Shown: piece after piece, positions 7,530-16,087 of the stretch | Position numbering within the stretch: the first letter of the stretch is position 1 | How the letters are laid out: every line of letters begins with the position of its first letter | Assembly (NCBI RefSeq): GCF_001613465.1 | Contig: NZ_BDCK01000056.1 | Span: forward strand, 1-42,139 | DNA from: Nocardia niwae NBRC 108934 = DSM 45340 | GTDB taxonomy: Bacteria > Actinomycetota > Actinomycetes > Mycobacteriales > Mycobacteriaceae | Direction: 5' to 3' | Length of the DNA stretch: 42,139 nucleotides | Notes under the pieces: model-generated | Database searches by the model: none | Seen by the model: only the letters and a program-made list of their open reading frames with translations | What the model was told of the DNA's origin: nothing | Translations under genes and position numbers: made by a program

Positions 7530-8753
7530 GTGATTGAGGCTGTTTCGGCCCCACCACAGCCGGTGACCACCCCGGCCGGGCTGCGCCGAGTGTTGGTGGT
7601 GCTGTGTGTCACCGAGATCACCAGCTGGGGAATCCTGTTCTACGCCTGCCCTGTGCTGCTCGGGCACATCACCACCGACACCGGCTGGTCGGCCACCACG
7701 CTGACCGCCGCCTTCTCCGCCGGACAACTCCTGGCCGCCCTCACCGGCATCCCCGTCGGCCGTTGGCTCGACCGCCACGGCCCGCGCGGGATCATGACCA
7801 CTGGATCGGTCCTGGCGATCCCCGCGGTGATCATGGTCGCGGCGGCGCCGACGCTGGGATGGTTCGTCGCCGGGTGGCTGCTGGCCGGGGTCGCGATGGG
7901 CGCGGTGCTGTATCCCCCCGCGTTCGCCGCGTTGACCCGCTGGTACGGCCCCAACCGCATCCGCGCGTTGACGGTCCTGACCCTCGCCGCAGGATTGGCC
8001 TCCACCGTGTTCGCACCGTTGACCGCCGGCTTGGTCGCGCACTCCGATTGGCGGACAACGTATCTGGTGCTCGCGGTGATCCTCGCGGTAGTGACCGTGC
8101 CGGGGCATTGGTGGGGGCTGCGGTTGCCGTGGCCACCTCGTCCGGCCGCCGAACCCGAACACGCCCACCTCATCCATCCCGGGCCCGTGGCCCGCAGCCG
8201 CCCGTTCGGGGTGCTGGCGATCTCGTTGAGCGTCACCGGTTTCGCGTCGTTCGCCGTCGTGGTCACCCTGGTGGGGTTGCTGACCGAACGCGGCCTCGAC
8301 ACCACTCTCGCGGCGGTCGCTCTCGGACTCGGTGGCGCCGGACAGGTTGCCAGCCGACTGGGCTACGCGGCACTGGCCGCCCGCACCAGCGTCCGCACCC
8401 GCACCGTCGCGATCCTGCTGGCCATCGCCGCCACCACCGCCCTGCTCGGCTTCTTCACCACCGCGTGGGCGTTGATCGCCGCTGCGATCGCCGCGGGCAT
8501 GGCCCGGGGCGTGTTCACCCTGCTGCAAGCCACCGCTGTCACCGACCGCTGGGGCAGCGCCCACTACGGCCACCTCACCGGCCTGCTGTCCGCGCCCCTG
8601 ACCGTCACCATGGCACTGGCCCCCTTCGGCGCCACCGCCCTGGCCGCCGCGGTCGGCGGCTACGCCACCGCCTTCCTCATCCTCGGCGCCCTCGCCGCCG
8701 TGGCCGCGCTACTGGCCACCGCGAGCATCCCCGCGAAAGAACCACTCCCATGA
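7530..8753 (+). CDS. MFS transporter linked to the ars cluster
   Basis: This 407-residue major facilitator has about 12 predicted membrane helices. The loop GRWLDRHGPRG between helices 2 and 3 fits the MFS signature GxxxDRxGxR. It starts at GTG 7530, 11 bases after the flavoprotein stop, so the two are probably co-transcribed. MFS pumps in ars operons (ArsJ, ArsK, ArsP-type contexts) export arsenicals, but I cannot assign this one to a named group. The stop overlaps the following remnant (ATGA at 8750). Confidence 0.85.
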   Translation: MIEAVSAPPQPVTTPAGLRRVLVVLCVTEITSWGILFYACPVLLGHITTDTGWSATTLTAAFSAGQLLAALTGIPVGRWLDRHGPRGIMTTGSVLAIPAVIMVAAAPTLGWFVAGWLLAGVAMGAVLYPPAFAALTRWYGPNRIRALTVLTLAAGLASTVFAPLTAGLVAHSDWRTTYLVLAVILAVVTVPGHWWGLRLPWPPRPAAEPEHAHLIHPGPVARSRPFGVLAISLSVTGFASFAVVVTLVGLLTERGLDTTLAAVALGLGGAGQVASRLGYAALAARTSVRTRTVAILLAIAATTALLGFFTTAWALIAAAIAAGMARGVFTLLQATAVTDRWGSAHYGHLTGLLSAPLTVTMALAPFGATALAAAVGGYATAFLILGALAAVAALLATASIPAKEPLP

Positions 8754-9209
8754 CCAACACTCTGCAGCCCGCGCCGTCGCCCGGCCGGTCACCGTCTACG
8801 CGGACCCTGGTCCGCGGCGGGCGAACCAGCGCCGCGGACGGCACGACGATCACCTACCTCGCCCGCGGCGAGGGCTGGACATCACTCCCGCTGCCGGAGG
8901 GTTCTCCACTGCCGAACTCGCCGCGCTACACAGCGACCCGCTGTGGATGTCGGAAATCGCGCACGGCCCCACCCTCGTCCCCACCATGCGGATCATGGCA
9001 AGCCTGCCAGCCGCCGTCGACCGGTACGCCGCGCTCACCCTGCCCACCCGGCTGATTGTCGGAACCGCCAGCGCCCCTACATCCTCGACGCGGCCGACCA
9101 CCTCGCGGCTGCCGTGCCAGGGCTGACCCGCGAAACGCTGCACGGGCAAGGCCACCACGTCGACCACCACCTCCTGGCCGCCTCCCCGGCCGCGTTCACC
9201 CGATCCTGA
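8750..9209 (+). pseudogene. Alpha/beta hydrolase remnant, frameshifted
   Basis: The frame begins at ATG 8750, overlapping the MFS stop, and encodes a typical hydrolase start (TSAADGTTITYLARGEG). It then jumps between frames: FSTAELAALHSDPLW and TLPTRLIVGT in a second frame, and ILDAADHLAAAVPGL with GQGHHVDHHLLA in a third, stopping at 9209. The nucleophile-elbow region is missing. The ATGA coupling shows it was once a gene of this operon. Confidence 0.65.
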
Positions 9210-9245
9210 CAAACCGCTGAACACATAACTGAAGGAACGACCTTC

Positions 9246-10316
9246 ATGAGCGACGCCATCGTCATCGGCGCCGGCCAATCCGGCCTTGCCGCGACCCACC
9301 ATCTCCGCCGCCGCGGGCTCACCGTCACCCTGATCGAAGCAGGCCCCGAACCGGTCGGCTCCTGGCCGCGCTACTACGACAGCCTCACCCTGTTCTCACC
9401 CGCCGCATACAGTTCGCTGCCCGGCATGCCGTTCCCCGGCGATCCCGACCGCTACCCCCACCGCGACGAAGTCGTCGACTACCTGCGCCGCTACACCGCA
9501 ACCCTCGACGCCGACATCCGGCTCGGTCACCGCGTGGACACCGTCACCCACGACGGACACACCTTCACCGTCCACACCGACACCGAAGCCGTGTTCACCG
9601 CGCCCCGCCTCATGGCCGCCACCGGCGCATTCGCCTCCCCGAACATCCCGTCCCTGCCCGGCCAGGACACCTTCACCGGAAAAATGCTGCACGCCAGCGA
9701 ATATCGCGCACCACACGAGTACGCCGGACACCATGTGATCGTGGTCGGCGCAGGAAATACCGCCGTTCAGATCGCCGTCGAACTCGCCGCGCACGCCACA
9801 GTCACCCTCGCCACCCGACAGCCGGTGAAGTACGCGCCGCAGCGGCCACTCGGCAAAGACCTGCACTTCTGGTTCCGGATCACCGGCTTCGACACCCTCC
9901 CACTCGGACGATTCCTCATCCACCCGCCAACCCAACCCGTCCTCGACACCGGCCGCTACCGCACCGCCCTCGCCACCGGAAACCCCGTGAGACGGCCGAT
10001 GTTCACCCATCTCGACGGGGACAAAGCCATCTGGGCCGACGGCGCACACCAGCCCGCGGACACCGTCATCCTCGCCACCGGCTACCGACCACACCTGCCG
10101 TATCTCACAGACCTCGGCGCACTCACCGACCACCACACCCCCCGCCACCGGCACGGACTATCGACAACCCACCCCGGCCTCGGCTACCTCGGCCTCGAAT
10201 GGCAGCGCACCCCCTCCTCCAACTCCCTGCGCGGAGTCGGCCGCGACGCCCAACACCTCACACGACACCTCGAACGACTCTCCACCAGGCCCGAACGCGG
10301 CCAGCCGAGACGATGA
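9246..10316 (+). CDS. arsO: ArsO-like flavin-containing monooxygenase
   Basis: This 356-residue NAD(P)H-dependent flavoprotein matches the ArsO group by its FAD motif (VIGAGQSGLAATHHLRRRG), the conserved stretch YYDSLTLFSPAAYSSLPG, the NADPH motif (VVGAGNTAVQI) and the ATGYRP segment. ArsO proteins sit in arsenic operons; their exact reaction is not settled to my knowledge. It has its own ribosome site (GAAGGAACG) and follows the hydrolase remnant by 36 bases. It is the second flavoprotein of the unit, and a hairpin follows its stop. Confidence 0.82.
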   Translation: MSDAIVIGAGQSGLAATHHLRRRGLTVTLIEAGPEPVGSWPRYYDSLTLFSPAAYSSLPGMPFPGDPDRYPHRDEVVDYLRRYTATLDADIRLGHRVDTVTHDGHTFTVHTDTEAVFTAPRLMAATGAFASPNIPSLPGQDTFTGKMLHASEYRAPHEYAGHHVIVVGAGNTAVQIAVELAAHATVTLATRQPVKYAPQRPLGKDLHFWFRITGFDTLPLGRFLIHPPTQPVLDTGRYRTALATGNPVRRPMFTHLDGDKAIWADGAHQPADTVILATGYRPHLPYLTDLGALTDHHTPRHRHGLSTTHPGLGYLGLEWQRTPSSNSLRGVGRDAQHLTRHLERLSTRPERGQPRR

Positions 10317-10334
10317 TGACGGACCCCCACCACG

Positions 10335-10364
10335 GCTGCTCACCCCTCCACGGTGGTGAGCAGC
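10335..10364 (+). terminator. Hairpin after arsO
   Basis: GCTGCTCACC and GGTGAGCAGC form a perfect 10-bp stem around a ten-base loop, starting 18 bases after the arsO stop. It has no T tract. It probably ends the 6094-10316 transcript. Confidence 0.6.
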
Positions 10365-10381
10365 GAGTGCCATATCGAATC

Positions 10382-10393
10382 ATTCAGCTGAAT
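10382..10393. promoter_or_regulatory. Probable SmtB/ArsR operator
   Basis: A perfect 12-bp palindrome (ATTCAGCTGAAT), followed by another TGAAT half-site, lies 32-43 bases before the regulator start at 10425. Sequence and position fit an autoregulatory metal-sensor operator, different from the ATCGAT type used elsewhere in the island. Confidence 0.6.
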
Positions 10394-10424
10394 CTGAATA
10401 CAGAAACGTATGTATTATCGATGT

Positions 10425-10754
10425 ATGGAAACCGCGCTGCACAGCGACGCGCTGGCCCGGTTCGGGCACGCGTTGTCGGATCCGACCCGCACCCAGATCC
10501 TGCTGCATCTGCGCACCGCGCCGGGCTATCCCTCGGATCTGGCCGAGCGGATCGGGGTGTCGCGGCAGATCCTGTCCAACCATCTGGCCTGTCTGCGCGG
10601 GTGCGGGCTGGTCGTCGCGGTCCCCGAGGGACGTCGGAGCCGCTACGAGCTGTCCGACGCCCGCATCGCGGCCGCGTTGGAAGACCTGCTGGGGCTCGTA
10701 CTGGCCGTCGACCCGGCGTGCTGCCCGGCCTCGGATGCGGAAGGGTGCTGCTGA
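10425..10754 (+). CDS. ArsR/SmtB-family metal-sensing repressor
   Basis: This 109-residue winged-helix regulator has an HTH centred on IGVSRQILSNHLACLR and a wing around VPEGRRSRYEL. The C-terminus carries two Cys pairs (PACCPASDAEGCC), a likely metal site. ATG 10425 fits family length better than 10410. The stop is immediately followed by the ATG of the transporter, so the pair is one unit, probably repressed until metal (Cd, Zn, Ni, Co or As) binds. Which metal cannot be told from sequence. Confidence 0.82.
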   Translation: METALHSDALARFGHALSDPTRTQILLHLRTAPGYPSDLAERIGVSRQILSNHLACLRGCGLVVAVPEGRRSRYELSDARIAAALEDLLGLVLAVDPACCPASDAEGCC

Positions 10755-11447
10755 ATGGCCTCCCTCGGCATGCCCTCGTTGCCGTCGGCGGTCGGGCTCG
10801 GACCGGACCGCAAGGCGGTGCTGGCGCGGCGGATCCGCTGGCTGGTCGCCGCGACGATCTCCTACAACGTCATCGAGGCGATCATCGCCCTCACCGAGGG
10901 CACCCGGGTGTCCTCGACCGCGCTGATCGGGTTCGGGCTGGATTCGGTGATCGAGGTGTCCTCCGCGGCGGCGGTGGCGTGGCAGTTCGCCGGCCGGGAC
11001 CCAGAAGCGCGGGAGAAGGTCGCGCTGCGGATCATCGCGTTCTCCTTCTTCGCCCTGGCCGCCTACGTCACCATCGACTCGATCCGCGCCCTGCTCGGCC
11101 TGGGCGAAGCCCAGCATTCCCCGATCGGGATCGGGCTGGCCGCAGCCAGCCTGGTGATCATGCCGGTGCTGTCGGCCTCGCAGCGCCGCGCCGGACGTGA
11201 ACTCGGCTCCGCCTCCGCGGTCGCCGATTCCAAGCAAACGCTGCTGTGCACCTACCTTTCGGCGGTGCTGCTGGTCGGTTTGCTGCTCAACAGCCTGTTC
11301 GGCTGGTCGTGGGCCGACCCGATCGCCGCGCTGGTGATCGCGGTGATCGCGGTGCGCGAAGGCATCAACGCCTGGAAAGGCGACACCTGCTGCCCCGCTC
11401 CGATCACCCTCGGCACCACCGGACACAACTGCGACTGCTGCGACTAA
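10755..11447 (+). CDS. CDF-like cation efflux protein with Cys-rich C-terminus
   Basis: This 230-residue inner-membrane protein has about six predicted helices and is of the cation diffusion facilitator type. Acidic residues in helices (FGLDSVIEV and VADSKQT) resemble the CDF metal site, but the classical HxxxD pairs are not evident, so it belongs to a divergent branch. It lacks the long cytoplasmic domain and ends in a Cys-rich tail (DTCCPAP, then NCDCCD) that could collect or hand over metal. It follows the ArsR/SmtB regulator with no gap. Confidence 0.75.
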   Translation: MASLGMPSLPSAVGLGPDRKAVLARRIRWLVAATISYNVIEAIIALTEGTRVSSTALIGFGLDSVIEVSSAAAVAWQFAGRDPEAREKVALRIIAFSFFALAAYVTIDSIRALLGLGEAQHSPIGIGLAAASLVIMPVLSASQRRAGRELGSASAVADSKQTLLCTYLSAVLLVGLLLNSLFGWSWADPIAALVIAVIAVREGINAWKGDTCCPAPITLGTTGHNCDCCD

Positions 11448-11473
11448 CTATCCCGAAACCGGAAGGACCTGCC

Positions 11474-11821
11474 ATGTCCCGAATCCCGCAAACAGCTCGC
11501 AGTCGCTACCACCAGGAGATGGCGGCCGCGAAGTCTGCGCCCGCTGAGGATCAGCGGTGGTCACATCTCGAGCGGGCGCACATCCTGTCCCAGCCCGACC
11601 CATGGCTGCACACCCGCAACCACATCGCGATGTTCGCCCTGGCTGTGCGGCAGCGCGACCGCCGAGAAGCCGTCGGCCAGGTCATTCGAATCATCGTTGC
11701 GGCGCCCGGGTCGCTGTCGGGCCGATACCCGGAAGGCAACACCGGCCGCGCTCGTGTCGGCCTGCGCCAACCCATGCCGATCCCACCGGAGCTGGCCGCA
11801 GCGCTCGACCCTGCCGCCTGA
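11474..11821 (+). CDS. DUF3703 family protein
   Basis: This 115-residue protein has the DUF3703 signature: an N-terminal helix, WSHLERAHILSQPDPWLHTR, then HIAMFALAVRQRD, and a C-terminal GNTGRARVGLRQPMPIP. The role of the family is unknown, but members are repeatedly found beside mercury and arsenic resistance genes. A GGAAGGA site precedes ATG 11474, and it lies 26 bases after the CDF gene, so it is probably the third gene of that operon. Confidence 0.8.
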   Translation: MSRIPQTARSRYHQEMAAAKSAPAEDQRWSHLERAHILSQPDPWLHTRNHIAMFALAVRQRDRREAVGQVIRIIVAAPGSLSGRYPEGNTGRARVGLRQPMPIPPELAAALDPAA

Positions 11822-12226
11822 GCCCATAAGCCGTTGCAACGGCTGTATCCAGCCAATCACCGCTTGGCACTACGCGACGCGGCCGAGGTCGAATTCGACA
11901 GATTGACATGGGAATCCCCCCGACCGGCCGCGTCCCTGAACGGCGTCAGCGTCCTGGCGCAGTTCGGCCCTGCGGGCAAGGGGGCGACCAATCAGCTCCC
12001 CGCCGGAACCCTGGGCGGCAAGATTTCGACCGACCGGCTCCGCGTCGGCGTCCACCTCCGCCCGGAGCGCTCACATGGGCAGTACACCCATTCCAGCATC
12101 CAATCCCGGGCGGGAAGTCGATCAGATGATGAGACCCGGGCTTAACTGTCCGTCGCGTGCAGGGACGCGGCCACGACCGGACACCTCTCGGCCATCTGTT
12201 CACCCGCTGTTAGCTTGCCCGGTAGT
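11822..12226. other. Gene-free stretch before the arsR-ACR3 operon
   Basis: I see no convincing gene here. Short frames on both strands lack ribosome sites and known motifs. The right end should contain the promoter of the arsR at 12251. Confidence 0.5.
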
Positions 12227-12238
12227 ATCGATATCGAT
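12227..12238. promoter_or_regulatory. ArsR operator palindrome
   Basis: The perfect 12-bp palindrome ATCGATATCGAT lies 13 bases before the arsR start, where a bound repressor would block transcription. It shares ATCGA/TCGAT half-sites with the operator cluster at 6001-6082. Confidence 0.65.
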
Positions 12239-12250
12239 CAATATAGGTGT

Positions 12251-12628
12251 ATGTCGAAATCGCAGCTTCCGATCGTGCCGGTGCAGTCGTGCACCGCCGC
12301 GCCGATCGTGCGTGAACCGTTGACCACCCAGGCCGTCGCGGAGCTGGCGGGGGTATTCAAGGCGCTGTCGGATCCGATCCGGTTGCGGCTGCTGAGCGCG
12401 ATCGCTTCACGCGCCGGGCAGGAAGCGTGTGTGTGCGATTTGTCCGAAGGCATCGATCTGACGCAGCCGACGATCTCGCATCACTTGAAGGTGTTGCGTG
12501 AGGCCGGGTTGCTGGCCAGCGAGCGCCGCGCCTCCTGGGTGTATTACCGGGTGATTCCCGAGGCGCTGCAACGGTTGTCGGATGTGCTGCTGGTCGAAAG
12601 CGGCGCCGCGGCGGGGGCTGACGCGTGA
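12251..12628 (+). CDS. arsR: Arsenic-responsive repressor ArsR
   Basis: This 125-residue ArsR closely resembles the mycobacterial arsenic repressor. The winged helix includes FKALSDPIRLRLL, a Cys-x-Cys pair (EACVCDLSEG) placed to bind arsenite, the recognition helix LTQPTISHHLKVLREAG, and SERRASWVYYRV. ATG 12251 follows the operator closely; the longer frame from 12215 would start inside it. The stop overlaps the GTG of the arsenite pump (GTGA). Confidence 0.92.
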   Translation: MSKSQLPIVPVQSCTAAPIVREPLTTQAVAELAGVFKALSDPIRLRLLSAIASRAGQEACVCDLSEGIDLTQPTISHHLKVLREAGLLASERRASWVYYRVIPEALQRLSDVLLVESGAAAGADA

Positions 12629-13746
12629 ACTCGGGTACCGCGCCACGGGACGATGTCGTGGTGGCGAAGCTGTCCACGCTGGATCGGTTCCTGCCGGTGT
12701 GGATTGGTATCGCCATGGCCGCCGGGCTGCTGCTCGGGCGCGTGATCCCCGGGTTGGGGGACGCGCTGGGAGCGGTCGAGGTCGACGGCATCTCGCTGCC
12801 GATCGCTATCGGATTGCTGATCATGATGTACCCGGTGCTGGCGAAGGTCCGCTACGACCGCCTCGACACCGTCACCAGCGACCGCAAACTGTTGGTCGGG
12901 TCGCTGGTGCTGAACTGGCTGCTGGGTCCGGCGTTGATGTTCGCGCTGGCGTGGTTGCTGCTGGCGGATCTGCCCGAGTACCGGACCGGCTTGATCATCG
13001 TCGGGTTGGCCCGTTGCATCGCGATGGTGATCATTTGGAACGACCTGGCCTGCGGAGACCGCGAAGCCGCCGCCGTACTGGTGGCATTGAACTCGGTGTT
13101 CCAGGTGGTCATGTTCGCCGTGCTGGGCTGGTTCTACCTCTCGGTGCTGCCCGGCTGGCTCGGTCTCGAGCAAACCACGATCGATACCTCGCCGTGGCAG
13201 ATCGCGAAATCGGTGCTGATTTTCCTGGGTATCCCGCTGTTGGCGGGCTATCTGACCCGCCGCTTCGGCGAACGCGCCAGGGGCCGCGACTGGTATGAAT
13301 CCGCGCTGCTGCCGCGGATCGGACCGTGGGCACTGTACGGTTTGCTGTTCACCATCGTGATCCTGTTCGCCCTGCAAGGTAAGCAGATCACCTCCCAGCC
13401 CTTGGATGTCGTGCGGATCGCGGTTCCGCTGCTGGCCTACTTCGCGATCATGTGGGGCGGGGGCTACCTGCTCGGCGCGGTCATGGGTCTGGGCTACGAG
13501 CGCACCACCACCCTGGCGTTCACCGCCGCGGGCAACAACTTCGAACTCGCCATCGCCGTCGCCATCGCCACCTACGGCGCGACCTCCGGTCAAGCACTGG
13601 CCGGAGTCGTCGGACCCCTGATCGAGGTCCCGGTCCTCGTCGGCTTGGTGTATGTGTCCCTAGCACTGCGCACACGCTTCCGCGCCACCACCACTGGCGC
13701 GCCCGCCGGTACTGCCTCGGCCGAGGAAAGGGTGCTCGAGCGATGA
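12625..13746 (+). CDS. acr3: Arsenite efflux pump, ACR3 family
   Basis: This 373-residue inner-membrane protein has ten predicted helices. It carries the ACR3 hallmark Cys in helix 4 (GLARCIAMVIIWNDLACGD) and the conserved AAGNNFELAIAVAIA segment near helix 9. It extrudes arsenite (and often antimonite) using the proton gradient. It starts at GTG 12625, overlapping arsR by 4 bases, and overlaps the next frame (ATGA at 13743), so it is the second gene of a tightly coupled operon. Confidence 0.93.
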   Translation: MNSGTAPRDDVVVAKLSTLDRFLPVWIGIAMAAGLLLGRVIPGLGDALGAVEVDGISLPIAIGLLIMMYPVLAKVRYDRLDTVTSDRKLLVGSLVLNWLLGPALMFALAWLLLADLPEYRTGLIIVGLARCIAMVIIWNDLACGDREAAAVLVALNSVFQVVMFAVLGWFYLSVLPGWLGLEQTTIDTSPWQIAKSVLIFLGIPLLAGYLTRRFGERARGRDWYESALLPRIGPWALYGLLFTIVILFALQGKQITSQPLDVVRIAVPLLAYFAIMWGGGYLLGAVMGLGYERTTTLAFTAAGNNFELAIAVAIATYGATSGQALAGVVGPLIEVPVLVGLVYVSLALRTRFRATTTGAPAGTASAEERVLER

Positions 13747-14210
13747 CCACGACACCAGCGGTGCTGTTCGTCTGCGTCCGCAACAGCGGCAAATCGCAGA
13801 TGGCCGCCGGGCTGATGCGTCGCGCCGCGGCCGGGCGCGTCGAGGCGTACTCCGCGGGAACCGACCCGGTACAGGGCCTGAACGCGCTGTCGGTGCAGTC
13901 GCTGCGGGAAGTCGGTGTCGATATCGGCGACGAAGTACCCAACCCATCGATCCGCGTCTGCTGCGCAGCGTCGATCTGGCCGAAGTCTGCATCGACATCA
14001 CGACCGAATTCCCGAACCGTGAACCGAGGAAATCCTGCAGGCCGCCGACGTGATCATCACCATGGGCTGCGGCGACGCCTGCCCCCTCTACCCGGGCCGC
14101 CGCTACGAGGAATGGACCTCGACGACCCCGCCGCCATCCGACCCATCCGCGAAGAAATCGAAACCCGCGTCCGCCACCTGCTTGCCGAACTGGACATCCC
14201 CACCAACTGA
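13743..14210 (+). pseudogene. arsC-type arsenate reductase, frameshifted and chimeric
   Basis: The first 65 or so codons encode a thiol-dependent arsenate reductase start (VLFVCVRNSGKSQMAAGLM, with Lys in place of the P-loop Arg, as in some actinobacterial relatives). Near 13940 the frame shifts; another frame then reads RLLRSVDLAEV, a third continues with ADVIITMGCGDACPLYPG, and near 14115 the original frame returns (DLDDPAAIRPIREEIETRV). The later part resembles the intact arsC next door more than the first part does. It is open throughout (155 codons), but its middle is out of frame, so it is probably inactive. Sequencing errors are an alternative. Confidence 0.7.
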
Positions 14211-14225
14211 AAGGCCAACTCGCTC

Positions 14226-14636
14226 ATGGCATCGAAGCCCAGCGTCCTGTTCGTCTGCGTCCACAACGCCGGACGCTCCCAGATGGCCGCCGGATTCCTC
14301 ACCCACCTCGCCGGAGACGCTATCGAAGTCCGCTCCGCAGGCAGCGCGCCCGCCGAGGCGATCAACCCAGCCGCGGTCGAAGCCATGCGCGAGGTCGGCA
14401 TCGACATCTCGGACCAGTCACCCAAAATCCTCACCTTCGACGCCGTCGAAGCCTCCGACGTCGTCATCACCATGGGCTGCGGCGACACCTGTCCAGTCTT
14501 CCCCGGAGTCAGTTACCGCGACTGGGTGCTCGAGGATCCGGCGGGCAAGGGGGTCGAGGCGGTGCGCCCGATCCGCGACGAGATCAAAGCCCGTGTCGAG
14601 GAACTCGTCGCCGAACTGCTGCCCGCTCGCGCTTGA
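14226..14636 (+). CDS. arsC: Arsenate reductase (LMW phosphatase fold, mycothiol type)
   Basis: This 136-residue enzyme reduces arsenate to arsenite for the ACR3 pump. The CX5R P-loop C-VHNAG-R spans residues 11-17 (VLFVCVHNAGRSQMAAGF). A second Cys pair lies in ITMGCGDTCPVFPG, and the Asp-Pro acid loop is VLEDPAGKG. In actinobacteria this class typically works with mycothiol and mycoredoxin. It is the last gene of the arsR-acr3 operon. Confidence 0.92.
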   Translation: MASKPSVLFVCVHNAGRSQMAAGFLTHLAGDAIEVRSAGSAPAEAINPAAVEAMREVGIDISDQSPKILTFDAVEASDVVITMGCGDTCPVFPGVSYRDWVLEDPAGKGVEAVRPIRDEIKARVEELVAELLPARA

Positions 14637-15290
14637 ACTGAGGACATCGACACAGTCAGTGCATCTGGCGTCTACGAGAGCGCGCCCGAGGCAACGGCTG
14701 CGGAGCCGTCGTTCCGGTAACCTGGGTGCGGGAGAATCGGCGGACAGGTCGTCAGGAGACTGTCATGTCCGTGCCCAGCTCATCGCTTCCCTCGTGCGCG
14801 CCGCCGAGCTGGGGGTGTTTCTTTCCGACCAAGCGAGTTTCGAGTACGACCGGGGGGTCGTGGGCTGCGGTTCACCGAATCGCATGATTCGGCGCGGAAT
14901 TCGACACGCTTTCGGGCGTAGCAGGCATCACCTTCAGCGGAGTTCCGCGAGTTCGTATTCTCGCCACTGGTCGGTGCTGATATCTGCGCTCGTTCAGGTT
15001 ATCCGGGACCGCATCGCAGTCGTGGTGACGGAGTTAGGCCGCGGCGTCGGCCTTCTTCCGTAAACGCACCGCAGGACAGAGCCTTTCGCGCTCGGTCGGC
15101 TGGCATCGGATTTCGGCTCACGACCGTGCGCTGCTGCGGGTGGTCCGCACATCCTTCTTGCGGACATGCGCCGAACCTTCCGTGGCGATCGCGCGCGTTC
15201 TGCCATCTCGAGCCCAGCACTGGGGTTGAAGACGCGGTGTCCCAGCATGCCTACTGAATCCAGCAATCGGAGGGTTGACAGAGCAGGCGA
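14637..15290. other. Stretch without a recognisable gene
   Basis: About 650 bases after arsC hold only short frames without ribosome sites or known motifs. On the minus strand near 15060-15130 a frame ends in a Lys/Ala-rich tail (RLRKKADAAA), which may be the end of a lost gene. I cannot identify it. Confidence 0.4.
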
Positions 15291-15299
15291 TGAGCCTGG

Positions 15300-15690
15300 C
15301 ATCACCGAATTGGTTTTCCCCGATAGCCCGCCCGCGCTGACCGATGACGCGGCCAGGGCACTGCTTGCGCTTCTGCTTCGACATTCCCGCGAACACTCCC
15401 GCGAGAGGGACGACGATGCCGACCGAACCCAACGAACGGGCCGTGCCTGGACGAACTGCTGGGACTGGTCCCCGAAACCGTCGAAAACGCCGGTGATCAA
15501 CGGTTCCCGTTCTACGGGCGCTGCTCGACCGAGGACAATCAGGATCCGGAGACCTCGTATGCATGGGGCGGAGGTATGGGTCCCGGAACTCGGCGGGCGT
15601 TTCGACCCACGCAACGTTACGCACTCGATGATGATCAGCATGCTCGGCGGGCTGAGTGAGTCCGAGCGCCAGCATGTTCAGCAGCGCACC
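15300..15690 (+). pseudogene. Serine recombinase remnant (and its small upstream gene)
   Basis: Pieces of an actinobacterial large serine recombinase appear in successive frames. ALTDDAARALLALLLRHSR (about 15338-15395) resembles the small gene often preceding such recombinases. GDQRFPFYGRCSTEDNQDPE holds the catalytic-serine region, and EVWVPELGGRFDPRN with LGGLSESERQHVQQR is from later in the catalytic domain. The segment between is deleted and the DNA-binding domain is absent. It is non-functional. Confidence 0.65.
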
Positions 15691-16047
15691 CGCAGCTTGC
15701 GAGCCGTGCTCGGGCTGGTAAAGCAGGTGATCCGGATGCTGGCCCGATCCAGCGATTTCTGGCTGGATGACTGCTGGATCGTGGACTCCACCCCGAGTGC
15801 CGTGCGGCATGTCGCGGCCCACGGTCGCGCGTTCGGAGCTGGCCGGGTGGGCCGGGTACGGCTACTGCGCCTCGCATACGCGGTTCTACTGGGGGCTGAA
15901 GTTGTATCTGATGTGCAGGCCGGTCGGGATGCCGATCCTGCGGGCGCTGGCAGACCCGAACTTCGAGACACTGCTGGACGAGTACGGGATCACCATGCTG
16001 CGCCCGGCGCGCCAGTCATCCGGTCGCTGATCGCCTACGACCCCTGA
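15691..16047 (+). pseudogene. IS982-family transposase remnant
   Basis: Directly after the recombinase fragment, one frame encodes DDCWIVDSTPSAVRHVAAHG. A shifted frame continues with LAGWAGYGYCASHTRFYWGL and DEYGITMLRPAR, which are hallmarks of IS982 transposases. The normal C-terminal end (VIRSLIAYDP) follows after a deletion. At least one frameshift and one internal deletion make it inactive. Confidence 0.7.
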
Positions 16048-16087
16048 CTGACACCCGGATCAGGTGAGACATGCTAGAACCACGTGC

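Noticed and set aside
6028..7557. A 509-codon minus-strand frame opposite the flavoprotein
   Set aside because: The plus-strand product has two nucleotide-binding motifs and a ribosome site. The antisense product is Gly/Arg/His-rich without motifs.
15118..15822. Minus-strand frames of 200-235 codons in the IS-remnant zone
   Set aside because: They lie antisense to recognisable recombinase and IS982 fragments and show no motifs of their own.
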